Below are positions 1 to 9,093 of a DNA stretch of 64,000 nucleotides, piece after piece. Within the stretch, counting starts at the first letter, position 1; each line of letters starts with the position of its first letter. The position numbers were made by a program, and so were the translations under genes. The notes beneath the pieces are model-generated. The model had not been told where the DNA came from and ran no database searches. It saw nothing but the letters and a program-made list of their open reading frames with translations. Source of the DNA: Rhizobacter sp. Root1221 (GTDB taxonomy: Bacteria; Pseudomonadota; Gammaproteobacteria; Burkholderiales; Burkholderiaceae_C); NCBI RefSeq assembly GCF_001425785.1, contig NZ_LMDI01000012.1, positions 187,566 through 251,565 of the forward strand. Reading direction: 5' to 3'.

Positions 1-1280
<1,280 letters not shown>

Positions 1281-1286
1281 GCAGGT

Positions 1287-2156
1287 GTGAACGAGCCCGC
1301 CCCGTCCCGCCTGTCGCTGTACCTGAACCTGATCCGCTGGGACCGCCCGGCGGGCACGTACCTGCTGCTGTGGCCCACGCTCGCCGCGCTGTGGCTGGCG
1401 GCCGGCGGGTTCCCGGGGTGGCACCTGCTGGCGGTGTTCGTGCTGGGCACCTACCTGATGCGCAGCGCGGGCTGTGCCGTCAACGACGTGGCCGACCGCG
1501 ACTTCGACAAACACGTCAAGCGCACCGCGCAGCGGCCGGTGACCAGCGGACGCATCGGCGCGCGCGAGGCGCTGGGCGTGGGTGCCGCGCTGGCGCTGGT
1601 GGCCTTCGCGCTGGTGCTGACCACCAACACCACCACCATCGCGCTGAGTTTCGGTGCGCTGGCCGTCAGCATCTTCTACCCCTTCACGAAACGGTTCCTG
1701 TCGATGCCGCAGGCGGTGCTGGGCGTGGCCTTCAGCTTCGGCATCCCGATGGCCTACGCCGCGGTGCTCGACCGGGTGCCGGCCCACGCCTGGTGGCTGC
1801 TGCTCGGCAACCTGTTCTGGGTGCTGGCCTACGACACCGAATACGCGATGGTCGACCGCGACGACGACCTGAAGATCGGCATCAAGACCTCGGCCATCAC
1901 GCTCGGCCGGTTCGACGTGGCCGGCGTGATGCTGTTCTACGTCGTGGCCCTGGCCATCTGGACCGCCGTGGGCTGGTCGGCCGGGCTCGGACCCATCGCC
2001 TTGCTGGGCATCGCCGGCGCGGCCGCGCAGGTGGCCTGGCACTGGACGTTGATCCGCCATCGCGGCCGTGACGGGTGCTTCCGGGCCTTCAGCCGCAACC
2101 ATTGGGTGGGCTTTTCGGTGTTTCTGGGCGTCCTGGCCGATCTTGCCGTGCGCTGA
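1287..2156 (+). CDS. ubiA: 4-hydroxybenzoate octaprenyltransferase
   Basis: This integral membrane prenyltransferase attaches the polyprenyl tail to 4-hydroxybenzoate, the first committed membrane step of ubiquinone synthesis. The protein is 289 aa, the usual family length. Both Asp-rich Mg-diphosphate motifs are visible: [12 protein letters not shown] near residue 66 and [12 protein letters not shown] near residue 190. RxxRP-type residues follow the first motif ([11 protein letters not shown]). Several hydrophobic helices alternate with short loops, as expected for UbiA. The start is a GTG only six bases after the prfC stop, preceded by GAGCAGG. It converges on proC with a 26-base gap in which I see no clear terminator. 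Confidence 0.95.
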   Translation: MNEPAPSRLSLYLNLIRWDRPAGTYLLLWPTLAALWLAAGGFPGWHLLAVFVLGTYLMRSAGCAVNDVADRDFDKHVKRTAQRPVTSGRIGAREALGVGAALALVAFALVLTTNTTTIALSFGALAVSIFYPFTKRFLSMPQAVLGVAFSFGIPMAYAAVLDRVPAHAWWLLLGNLFWVLAYDTEYAMVDRDDDLKIGIKTSAITLGRFDVAGVMLFYVVALAIWTAVGWSAGLGPIALLGIAGAAAQVAWHWTLIRHRGRDGCFRAFSRNHWVGFSVFLGVLADLAVR

Positions 2157-2182
2157 GGTTGCGGGTGGCGTGCTCCGGCGGT

Positions 2183-2986
2183 TCAGCCGAACTCGTTGCC
2201 GAGTTCCGTGGCGCGCCGCTGAGCCGCCTTGATGGCCTTCACGAAGGCTGATTTCACGTGACTCGATTCGAGCGACGTGAGTGCCGCGTAGGTGGTGCCC
2301 CCCTTCGACGTCACGCGCTCGCGCAGCACCGACGGCGGATCGTTCGATGCGAGCGCCAGGGCAGACGCCCCGGAAAACGTGGCGAGCGCGAGCTGCTTGC
2401 CCTGCTCGGCCGTGAGCCCCATCTCCTCGGCGGCCTGCACCATGGCCTCGACGACGTAGAAGACGTAGGCCGGGCCCGAGCCCGAGAGGGCCGTGACGGC
2501 GTCGAGGTCGTCTTCGCGGTCCACCCAGAGCGTGCGTCCCGTGGGGGCGAGCAGGCGTTCGGTGTCGCGGCGTTCGGCCGCGGTGACCGCGGGGCGGGCG
2601 TAGAGGCCGGCAATGCCTTGGCCGATCAGCGCGGGGGTGTTGGGCATGGCGCGGACAACCCGCTCGGTGCCGAGGGCGGCCACCAGCGCGTCGCTCCGGA
2701 TGCCGGCCATCACGCTGAACTGCAACGCCTTGCCGATGTGGGCGCCGGCCGCCGCGGCGGCCTCCTTGAAGACCTGCGGTTTCACGGCCCAGACCACCAC
2801 GTCGGCGCGTTGCAGCACCGACCCGGGCGCTTCGAGCGTGATGACACCGAGGTCGCGCTGCAACACCGAACGCTGGTCGGCGTTGGGTTCGAGCACGAAG
2901 ATGTCAGACGGCGCCTTGCCGCTCTTGAGGAGACCGCCAATGATGGCGCTGGCCATGTTGCCGCCGCCCACGAACGCTACAAACAT
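2183..2986 (-). CDS. proC: Pyrroline-5-carboxylate reductase
   Basis: ProC reduces delta-1-pyrroline-5-carboxylate to proline using NAD(P)H, the last step of proline synthesis in the cytoplasm. The 267 aa product has the N-terminal dinucleotide-binding turn (VAFVGGGNMASAIIGG, residues 3-18), the mid-protein VVWAVKPQ segment, and the C-terminal catalytic/dimerisation region with LSGSGPAYVFYVVEAM. Length fits the family (about 270 aa). In many proteobacteria proC lies beside yggS; here a LysR/tautomerase pair separates them. The upstream region 2990-3060 is GC-rich and full of short palindromes, and only a loose G-run precedes the ATG. Confidence 0.95.
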   Translation of the reverse strand: MFVAFVGGGNMASAIIGGLLKSGKAPSDIFVLEPNADQRSVLQRDLGVITLEAPGSVLQRADVVVWAVKPQVFKEAAAAAGAHIGKALQFSVMAGIRSDALVAALGTERVVRAMPNTPALIGQGIAGLYARPAVTAAERRDTERLLAPTGRTLWVDREDDLDAVTALSGSGPAYVFYVVEAMVQAAEEMGLTAEQGKQLALATFSGASALALASNDPPSVLRERVTSKGGTTYAALTSLESSHVKSAFVKAIKAAQRRATELGNEFG

Positions 2987-3015
2987 AGTTTTGGCCCCCC
3001 AGTCGCTTCGCTCCT

Positions 3016-3054
3016 GCCCCCGAGGGGCGCCCGCGGTCGCCCGGGAGACCCGGG
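3016..3054. repeat. Short GC-rich palindromes upstream of proC
   Basis: Two close dyads are visible: GCCCC-CGA-GGGGC at 3016-3028 and CCCGGG-AGA-CCCGGG at 3040-3054. They sit in a GC-rich stretch that also holds the phrase AGTCGCTTCGCTCC. Similar GC-rich phrases recur in Burkholderiales intergenic regions, so this may be a degenerate REP-like unit, but a second copy in this window is not clear. Confidence 0.35.
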
Positions 3055-3095
3055 CTCGGCGGTAGCTTGATCTGCGGCTTCGCTTCGCTTGCCTG

Positions 3096-3938
3096 TCATA
3101 CCCTGGACCATCGGGACAGGGCGGTGGCGGTGGCTTGAAGGCCTGGGTGGTGGTGTAGGTAAAACGCCAGTTTACCGGGGGATGGCCAGTGGCGGGCGTC
3201 GGTGTGTGACAGGCGGGCGAGGTCGGCCGGGATGGCGGCCTCGTTCAGGCAGCCCACACCCCACCCCGCGCGCAGCGCGGCCACGGCGCCGTGGCTGCCG
3301 GCGCAGCTGAGCTGGATGTGGTGGGCGCGGCCCCTGCGTTCCAGGGATTCGAGGGCCAGCTGGCGCACCGGGCAGCCGGGGCCCAGCAGCACGAGCGGGG
3401 CGGGGTCGCGGTGGGGCACCACCAGCCCGCGGCCCGCGACCCACACCAACGGCTCGCGCCGCAGCAGGCGCGCGCCGGGGAGGGGCACATTGCTGGTCAC
3501 CACCGCGAGGTCCATTTCGCCGGCGGCCCACAGCGCCTGCAGGGCCTGTGAGCTGGACCACAGCAGCTCGATGCGTGCAGGCGCGGTGTGCGCGCGCAGC
3601 AGCTCCAGCAGTTCGCCGAGGCGGTCCGGCTCGAAGTACTCGCTGATGCCGATGCGCCAGGGGCGTGGCGGTTCGGTGGCCCGCACCGCCGCGTGAGCTT
3701 CCTCCTGCAGGGCCAGGAGGCGCTTCGCGTGGGGCAGGAACCGCTCGCCCTCTGCCGTCAGGGCCAGCGCACGCGTGCTGCGCGTGGCCAGTCGCGCGCC
3801 GAGCGATGCTTCGAGCTGCTGCAGGTGCGTGCTGACGGCGGACTGGGTGCGGTGCACCTGCCGGGCCGCGGCCGTGACTGACCCGGCGCCGGCGATGGCC
3901 ACGAAGCTGCGCAACCAGAGGGGGTCGAGGTCATTCAT
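3096..3938 (-). CDS. LysR-family transcriptional regulator
   Basis: A 280 aa LysR-type regulator. The N-terminal winged helix-turn-helix spans about residues 5-64 (LRSFVAIAGAGSVTAAARQVHRTQSAVSTHLQQLE), followed by the long linker helix and a periplasmic-binding-protein-like effector domain from about residue 90. It is transcribed away from a tautomerase gene 94 bases off, the standard LysR arrangement in which the regulator controls its divergent neighbour and itself. The start is preceded on its own strand by AAGGA. A 7-bp dyad with an 11-base spacer (T-N11-A form) covers the start codon, suggesting autoregulation. The effector is unknown. Confidence 0.9.
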   Translation of the reverse strand: MNDLDPLWLRSFVAIAGAGSVTAAARQVHRTQSAVSTHLQQLEASLGARLATRSTRALALTAEGERFLPHAKRLLALQEEAHAAVRATEPPRPWRIGISEYFEPDRLGELLELLRAHTAPARIELLWSSSQALQALWAAGEMDLAVVTSNVPLPGARLLRREPLVWVAGRGLVVPHRDPAPLVLLGPGCPVRQLALESLERRGRAHHIQLSCAGSHGAVAALRAGWGVGCLNEAAIPADLARLSHTDARHWPSPGKLAFYLHHHPGLQATATALSRWSRV

Positions 3939-3956
3939 GAGAGTCCTTGATGAATG
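3932..3956. promoter_or_regulatory. LysR-type T-N11-A dyad over the LysR start codon
   Basis: CATTCAT at 3932-3938 and ATGAATG at 3950-3956 are perfect inverted copies separated by 11 bases, matching the T-N11-A geometry of LysR-type operators. The left arm contains the regulator's own start codon, so occupancy would block its expression. Confidence 0.55.
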
Positions 3957-3958
3957 TC

Positions 3959-3974
3959 ATCGGATCAATCCGAT
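3959..3974. promoter_or_regulatory. Perfect palindrome next to the tautomerase -35 box
   Basis: ATCGGAT-CA-ATCCGAT is a 16-base perfect dyad whose right edge touches a candidate -35 box (TTGTGC 3974-3979). This is where a LysR regulator would contact RNA polymerase at the tautomerase promoter. Confidence 0.5.
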
Positions 3975-4002
3975 TGTGCGATCAATGGCACGAGCCTACA
4001 GT
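3974..4002 (+). promoter_or_regulatory. Candidate sigma-70 promoter of the tautomerase gene
   Basis: TTGTGC (3974-3979), a 17-base spacer and TACAGT (3997-4002) form a plausible promoter about 30 bases before the ATG at 4033. Confidence 0.5.
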
Positions 4003-4032
4003 GAACCCGTCCCCACCCACAAGGAGTTCTCG

Positions 4033-4428
4033 ATGCCCTACCTGCACATCCAGCTGTCCGGTGACGCCGACGACGATCTGGCCCAGCGCGTGGCCGCCCA
4101 GGCCACCGACCTCACCGCCCGCCTGCTCGGCAAGGACCCGGCGCTGACCGCCGTGGTCATCGACTTCGTGCCGGCCCGCCGGTGGTTCATCGCGAAGGAG
4201 GCGCTGTCGGTGTCGGGTGCCCGCAGCTACCACTGGCTCGTCACCATCACCGACGAGACGAACACGAAGGCGGAAAAGGCCGCGTACCTGGCGGCGGTGC
4301 ACGAGACGATGGGCGGCCTGCTCGGCGGCGTGGCCGACCACTCCTACGTGCAAGTGTCCGACGTGCGCGCCGCGGCGTACGGCTACGGCGGTGTCACGCA
4401 GGAACGCCGGTATCAGCGTCCGGGCTGA
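4033..4428 (+). CDS. Tautomerase-family protein (4-oxalocrotonate tautomerase-like)
   Basis: A 131 aa cytosolic protein starting MPYLHIQL, so removal of the initiator Met would expose the catalytic N-terminal proline typical of the tautomerase superfamily. The start ATG at 4033 has an excellent AAGGAG at 4021-4026. It is longer than the classic 62 aa 4-OT subunits and nearer the roughly 130 aa fused type (two beta-alpha-beta units). The divergent LysR gene and the dyads between them suggest induction by a small, perhaps aromatic or keto-acid, effector; the substrate cannot be read from sequence. Its last 16 bases overlap the end of yggS on the other strand. Confidence 0.82.
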   Translation: MPYLHIQLSGDADDDLAQRVAAQATDLTARLLGKDPALTAVVIDFVPARRWFIAKEALSVSGARSYHWLVTITDETNTKAEKAAYLAAVHETMGGLLGGVADHSYVQVSDVRAAAYGYGGVTQERRYQRPG

Positions 4429-5114
4429 ATGCGGGCGCCGAAGATCGCGGTACCCACCCGCACGATCGTGGCGCCCTCCAGGATGGCGGCCTCCAGGTCG
4501 GCCGTCATGCCCATCGACAGCGTGTCGAGGTCGAGCCCGTCGGCGCGCAGCCGGTCGAACAGGTCGCGCAGGGCCCGGTGGGCCCGGCGCTGTTCGATGG
4601 GGTCGGCGGTGGGTTCAGGGATGGCCATCAGGCCGCGCAGCCTCAGGCCCGGCAACGCGGCCACCGCGCGGGCCACCGGGGCCAGCTCGGCCGGGCCGAG
4701 GCCGCTCTTGTTGGCCTCGCCGCTGGTGTTCACCTGCAGGCACACCTGCAGCGGCGCCAGGCCGGGCGGCCGCTGGGCCGACAGCCGTTCGGCGATCTTG
4801 AGCCGGTCCACCGTGTGCACCCAGTCGAACTGGCTGGCCACCACCCGGGTCTTGTTGCTCTGCAAGGGGCCGATCAGGTGCCATTCGAGGCGGTCGCGCA
4901 GGTCGATCAGCTCGCTGATCTTGTCCACCCCTTCCTGCACGTAGTTCTCGCCAAACCGCCGCTCGCCGGCTGCCACCGCCTCGCGCACCGCATCCGCGCT
5001 GTAAGTTTTGCTTACGGTTAGCAACGTGACGCTTTGCACGGGCCGTTGCGCGAGCGCACAGGCCCGGGCCATCCGATCGTGCACTTGTTGTATGTTCGCT
5101 GCAATCGTCGCCAT
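4413..5114 (-). CDS. yggS: YggS-family pyridoxal-phosphate homeostasis protein
   Basis: A 233 aa PLP-binding protein of the YggS/PROSC family, which buffers free pyridoxal phosphate and influences amino-acid pools. The PLP lysine lies in LLTVSKTYSADAV (K36), followed by the family signature RRFGENYVQEGVDKI and the WHLIGPLQSNKTR segment. The C-terminal MGMTADLEAAILEGATIVRVGTAIFG is also characteristic. It is divergent from pilT, as in many proteobacteria, and its 3' end overlaps the tautomerase gene by 16 bases. Confidence 0.95.
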   Translation of the reverse strand: MATIAANIQQVHDRMARACALAQRPVQSVTLLTVSKTYSADAVREAVAAGERRFGENYVQEGVDKISELIDLRDRLEWHLIGPLQSNKTRVVASQFDWVHTVDRLKIAERLSAQRPPGLAPLQVCLQVNTSGEANKSGLGPAELAPVARAVAALPGLRLRGLMAIPEPTADPIEQRRAHRALRDLFDRLRADGLDLDTLSMGMTADLEAAILEGATIVRVGTAIFGARIQPGR

Positions 5115-5117
5115 AAT
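5088..5117 (+). promoter_or_regulatory. Candidate promoter of pilT
   Basis: TTGTAT (5088-5093), an 18-base spacer and CATAAT (5112-5117) overlap the 5' end of yggS. Transcription would start near 5124, leaving an untranslated leader of about 80 bases that includes a tandem ten-base repeat AGCCCCCTGC (5161-5180). Confidence 0.4.
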
Positions 5118-5205
5118 CCCGCGAGCCTATCTCATCGGGACGGGCGGCCCCATTTCTTGCAGCCCCCTGCAGCCCCCTGCAACCCATCGCGGTTCCCGAA
5201 GACAC

Positions 5206-6249
5206 ATGGACATCACCCAACTGCTTGCGTTCTCGGTCAAGAACAAGGCGTCCGACCTGCACCTCTCCGCCGGGCTGCCGCCGATGATCCGCGTGCACGG
5301 CGATGTGCGGCGCATCAACGTCGACCCGCTCGAGCACAAGCAAGTGCACGAGATGGTGTACGACATCATGAACGACTCGCAGCGCAAGGCCTACGAGGAA
5401 ACGCTCGAGGTCGACTTCTCGTTCGAGATCCAGGGGCTGGCCCGTTTCCGGGTCAATGCGTTCAACCAGAACCGCGGCGCTGGCGCCGTGTTCCGGACCA
5501 TTCCGTCGAAGATCCTCACGCTCGAGCAGCTCAACACGCCCAAGATCTTCGCCGAACTGTCGCTCAAGCCGCGCGGCCTGGTGCTGGTCACCGGCCCTAC
5601 CGGGTCGGGCAAGTCCACCACCCTCGCGGCCATGGTGAACCACCTGAACGAAAACGAGTACGGCCACGTGCTGACCGTGGAAGACCCGATCGAATTCGTG
5701 CACGAATCCAAGAAATGCCTGGTCAACCAGCGCGAGGTGGGGCCGCACACGCTCAGCTTCGCCAACGCGCTGCGCTCGGCCCTGCGGGAAGACCCGGACG
5801 CCATCCTCGTGGGCGAAATGCGCGACCTGGAAACCATCCGCCTCGCCCTCACCGCCGCTGAAACGGGCCACCTGGTCTTCGGCACGCTGCACACGTCCAG
5901 TGCCGCCAAGACCGTCGACCGGATCGTCGACGTGTTCCCCGCCGCCGAAAAGGACATGGTGCGTGCCATGTTGTCCGAATCCCTCGTGGCCGTGATCTCG
6001 CAGACGCTGTGCAAGCTCAAGGACGGCACGGGCCGGGTCGCGGCGCACGAGATCATGCTCGGCTCGCCGGCCATCCGGAACCTGATCCGCGAGAACAAGA
6101 TCGCGCAGATGTATTCGTCCATCCAGACCGGCAACAGCATTGGCATGCAGACGCTCGACCAGAACCTGGCCGAGCTGGTGCGCCGCAACGTGATCTCGCC
6201 GGCCGAGGCCCGCGGCAAGGCGAAGACGCCCGAAAACTTCCCCGGCTGA
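5206..6249 (+). CDS. pilT: Type IV pilus retraction ATPase PilT
   Basis: PilT is the hexameric cytoplasmic motor that depolymerises type IV pili, powering twitching motility and DNA uptake. The 347 aa product has the N-terminal PAS-like region, Walker A (GPTGSGKSTT near residue 131), the Asp box and Walker B region (DAILVGEMRDLETI), a His box (GHLVFGTLHTSSA) and the C-terminal AIRNLIRENK helix needed for retraction. Start ATG 5206 gives MDITQLLAFSV, the conserved PilT N-terminus. It heads a plus-strand cluster with a CNB-domain gene and pilU. Confidence 0.97.
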   Translation: MDITQLLAFSVKNKASDLHLSAGLPPMIRVHGDVRRINVDPLEHKQVHEMVYDIMNDSQRKAYEETLEVDFSFEIQGLARFRVNAFNQNRGAGAVFRTIPSKILTLEQLNTPKIFAELSLKPRGLVLVTGPTGSGKSTTLAAMVNHLNENEYGHVLTVEDPIEFVHESKKCLVNQREVGPHTLSFANALRSALREDPDAILVGEMRDLETIRLALTAAETGHLVFGTLHTSSAAKTVDRIVDVFPAAEKDMVRAMLSESLVAVISQTLCKLKDGTGRVAAHEIMLGSPAIRNLIRENKIAQMYSSIQTGNSIGMQTLDQNLAELVRRNVISPAEARGKAKTPENFPG

Positions 6250-6304
6250 AGCGGCCGGGCATTGCCTGCAGGGGCCGCGTTCGAAGGGGTGATGGGGTTC
6301 CGCG

Positions 6305-6964
6305 ATGGCGTTGAAGAAACTGTTCGGCCGGCTCACAGGAGGCACCGCAGCGCCGGCGCCCGCGCCGGCCCACGACGGTGCGGCGTCCGATTCGGGGTTC
6401 TTTTCCACCCAGTTCCACGACCGCGCCGAAGACAGCCAGGTGATTGCCACCTGGGCTGCCCGGGCGGCCGACGTGGGGGCCCAACCGCTCGACCGGGCGG
6501 TGGCCGAGCCGCTCTTCGTCCGCATCTGGGGCGCCGACCGCTACGTCGCCGCGCTGGCCGCCAACGACATCCTGAAGCTGAGCCGCTACCTGCACTTCGT
6601 TACCGTGCCGGCCGACCGCGAGGTCATCGGGCAGGACGAACAGGGCGACTACATGCTGATCGTGCTCGAGGGCACGCTCGCGGTGGACCGTGTGCAGCCG
6701 TGGGGAGGCCGCGCGCGGCTGGCCGAGGCGCGTGCGGGCGACATGCTGGGGGAGATGTCGCTCCTCGATGCCGGCACGCGGTTTTCCGCGTGCACGACAT
6801 TGACGCCCTGTACCCTCGCGGTGGTGGACGCCCAGCGTCTGGATGAGATGATCATGAACGAACCGCGCCTCGGCCTGGCCTTGCTGGCCTCGCTGTCGCG
6901 GCGGCTGTCACTCCGGCTGCGCCAGGTCAGTGCGCGCCTCAGTGCCTTGCTGTCCAGCAATTGA
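6305..6964 (+). CDS. Cyclic nucleotide-binding domain protein between pilT and pilU
   Basis: A 219 aa cytosolic protein with a low-complexity Ala/Pro linker near residues 12-25 and a single cNMP-binding (CAP-like) beta-roll at about residues 85-190 (ILKLSRYLHFVTVPADREVIGQDEQGDYMLIVLEG, then GDMLGEMSLLDAGTRFSACT). There is no C-terminal helix-turn-helix, so it is not a CRP-type regulator. Its fixed place between the two retraction ATPase genes suggests cyclic-nucleotide input to pilus retraction; that role is inferred from position. It is 55 bases after pilT and 26 before pilU. Confidence 0.85.
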   Translation: MALKKLFGRLTGGTAAPAPAPAHDGAASDSGFFSTQFHDRAEDSQVIATWAARAADVGAQPLDRAVAEPLFVRIWGADRYVAALAANDILKLSRYLHFVTVPADREVIGQDEQGDYMLIVLEGTLAVDRVQPWGGRARLAEARAGDMLGEMSLLDAGTRFSACTTLTPCTLAVVDAQRLDEMIMNEPRLGLALLASLSRRLSLRLRQVSARLSALLSSN

Positions 6965-6990
6965 CCAACGGAATTCTCAAGGGTACGACC

Positions 6991-8127
6991 ATGGAAAGAG
7001 ACCAGGCATCGAAATTCGTCAACGACCTGCTGCGCCTGATGGTGTCGCGCAACGGTTCCGACCTCTTCCTGACCGCCGACTTCCCGCCCGCCATCAAGGT
7101 GGACGGCAAGGTGACCAAGGTGTCGCCGCAGCCGCTCACCGGGCAGCACACCATCGCGCTCGCGCGGTCGGTGATGAACGACAAGCAGGCCGCCGAGTTC
7201 GAGCGCACGAAGGAATGCAACTTCGCGATCTCGCCGCAGGGCATCGGCCGCTTCCGGGTGAACGCGTTCGTGCAGCAGGGCAACATCGGCCTCGTGATGC
7301 GGACCATCCCGCAGACGCTGCCCACCATCGACGGGCTGAACCTGCCCCAGGTGCTCAAGGACGTCACAATGACCAAACGCGGTCTCGTGATCTTCGTGGG
7401 GGCCACCGGTTCCGGCAAGAGCACGTCGCTGGCCGCGATGGTGGACTACCGCAACGAAAACACGCAGGGCCACATCATCACCATCGAGGACCCGGTGGAA
7501 TTCGTGCACCCGCACAAGAACTGCATCGTCACGCAGCGTGAGGTGGGCCTCGACACCGAAGGTTGGGAGCAGGCCCTGAAAAACACGCTGCGGCAGGCGC
7601 CGGACGTGATCCTGATGGGTGAGATCCGCGACCGGGAAACCATGGAACACGCGGTGGCGTTCGCCGAGACGGGCCACCTCTGCATGGCCACGCTGCACGC
7701 GAACAGCGCCAACCAGGCGCTCGACCGGATCATCAACTTCTTCCCCGAAGAGCGCCGCGCCCAGCTGCTGATGGACTTGTCGCTGAACCTGAAGTCGCTC
7801 GTGTCGCAGCGGCTGCTGCCGCGCCAGGAAGGCAAGGGCCGCATCGCCGCTGTCGAGGTGCTGCTGAACACGCCGCTGATCTCCGACCTGATCTTCAAGG
7901 GCGAGGTGAGCGAGATCAAGGAGATCATGAAGAAGTCGCGCGAGCTGGGCATGCAGACGTTCGACCAGGCCCTCTTCGACCTCTACGAGAACCAGCTCGT
8001 CACCTACGAGGACGCGTTGCGCAACGCCGACTCCGTCAACGACCTGCGCCTGCAGATCAAGCTCCACAGCAACCGTGCCCGCACGATGGACCTCTCCGCC
8101 GGCACCGAACACCTCACCATCGTCTGA
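6991..8127 (+). CDS. pilU: PilT-like retraction ATPase PilU
   Basis: PilU is the PilT paralogue that assists pilus retraction in a PilT-dependent way. The 378 aa protein carries Walker A (GATGSGKSTS), the Asp box (TIEDPVEFVHPHKNCIVTQREVG), Walker B (VILMGEIRDRETM), a His box (GHLCMATLHANSA) and an extended charged C-terminus that distinguishes PilU from PilT. I chose ATG 6991 (MERDQASKFV) over an in-frame TTG at 6961 that overlaps the previous stop. The stop overlaps the next start (TGATG at 8125-8129), implying translational coupling with the following dehydrogenase. Confidence 0.95.
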   Translation: MERDQASKFVNDLLRLMVSRNGSDLFLTADFPPAIKVDGKVTKVSPQPLTGQHTIALARSVMNDKQAAEFERTKECNFAISPQGIGRFRVNAFVQQGNIGLVMRTIPQTLPTIDGLNLPQVLKDVTMTKRGLVIFVGATGSGKSTSLAAMVDYRNENTQGHIITIEDPVEFVHPHKNCIVTQREVGLDTEGWEQALKNTLRQAPDVILMGEIRDRETMEHAVAFAETGHLCMATLHANSANQALDRIINFFPEERRAQLLMDLSLNLKSLVSQRLLPRQEGKGRIAAVEVLLNTPLISDLIFKGEVSEIKEIMKKSRELGMQTFDQALFDLYENQLVTYEDALRNADSVNDLRLQIKLHSNRARTMDLSAGTEHLTIV

Positions 8128-9020
8128 TGTCCACCCGCACCTACGACCCCATCGCCTCGCGCCGCGTCGCGTTCCTCGGCCTCGGTGTCATGGGGTATCC
8201 CATGGCCGGACACCTGGCCCGTGCGGGCCACCAGGTCACCGTCTACAACCGCACCGCCGCGAAGGCGGCGCAATGGGTGGCCGAGTACGGCGGCACCCAC
8301 GCGGCCACGCCGCAGGCGGCCGTGGCGGGCGCCGAGATCGTGCTGGCGTGCGTGGGCAACGACGACGACCTGCGCCAGATCACCACCGGCGCGCACGGGG
8401 CGTTTGCCGGCATGGCGGCCGGGGCCATCTTCGTGGACCACACCACGGCGTCTGCCGAAGTGGCGCGCCAGCTGGCCGCCACCGCGCGCGAGCGAGGCTT
8501 CCAGTTCATCGACGCCCCGGTCTCGGGGGGCAACCTGGGCGCCATCAATGGCGCGCTCACCGTGATGTGCGGGGGCGATGCCTCCGCGTTCGACACGGTG
8601 CGCCCCGTGGTGCTGGCGTTTGCCAAGGCCGTCACGCGCCTCGGTGACAGCGGCGCGGGCCAACTGGCGAAGATGGTGAACCAGATCTGCATCGCCGGGC
8701 TGGTGCAAGGCTTGTCCGAAGCCATCGCGTTTGGCGAAAAGGCCGGCCTCGACATGAAGGCCGTGCTCGACGTGATCGGCAAGGGTGCCGCGCAGAGCTG
8801 GCAGATGGACAACCGCGGCCCCACGATGGTCGACGGCAAGTTCGACTTCGGCTTTGCGGTGGACTGGATGCGCAAGGACCTGGGCCTCGTGCTCGCCGAA
8901 GCACAACGCAACGGCGCCCGGCTGCCCGTCACGGCGCTGGTGGACCAGTTCTATGCCGACGTGCAGGCGCTGGGTGGCGGGCGGCAGGACACCTCTAGTT
9001 TGCTCCGCCGTCTCAAATAA
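8127..9020 (+). CDS. NAD(P)-dependent beta-hydroxyacid dehydrogenase (3-hydroxyisobutyrate dehydrogenase family)
   Basis: A 297 aa member of the 3-hydroxyisobutyrate / tartronate semialdehyde / glyoxylate reductase family. The N-terminal Rossmann motif is VAFLGLGVMGYPMAGHLARAG (residues about 14-34). The substrate loop DAPVSGGNLGAINGALTVMCGG and the catalytic lysine in GQLAKMVNQ are intact. Substrate specificity cannot be fixed from sequence; tartronate semialdehyde or glyoxylate would fit the glycolate oxidase genes elsewhere in the window, but that link is speculative. Its start codon overlaps the pilU stop by one base. Confidence 0.87.
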   Translation: MSTRTYDPIASRRVAFLGLGVMGYPMAGHLARAGHQVTVYNRTAAKAAQWVAEYGGTHAATPQAAVAGAEIVLACVGNDDDLRQITTGAHGAFAGMAAGAIFVDHTTASAEVARQLAATARERGFQFIDAPVSGGNLGAINGALTVMCGGDASAFDTVRPVVLAFAKAVTRLGDSGAGQLAKMVNQICIAGLVQGLSEAIAFGEKAGLDMKAVLDVIGKGAAQSWQMDNRGPTMVDGKFDFGFAVDWMRKDLGLVLAEAQRNGARLPVTALVDQFYADVQALGGGRQDTSSLLRRLK

Positions 9021-9024
9021 GCCC

Positions 9025-9084
9025 GTCATCCCGGCGAAAGCCGGGACCCACTCCCCGGTGGGCCCCGACTTTCGTCGGGGTGAC
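9025..9084. repeat. 60-bp imperfect inverted repeat (REP/BIME-like), likely bidirectional terminator
   Basis: Two 27-base halves (9025-9051 and 9058-9084) are inverted copies with about five mismatches. Each half is itself a small hairpin (CCCGGC-GAAA-GCCGGG and CCCCGAC-TTTC-GTCGGGG). The unit lies in the gap between two converging genes, where it could stop transcription from both sides. The phrase CATCCCGGCGAAAGCCGGG resembles dispersed palindromic repeats of many proteobacterial genomes. Confidence 0.65.
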
Positions 9085-9093
9085 ATGGACGCC

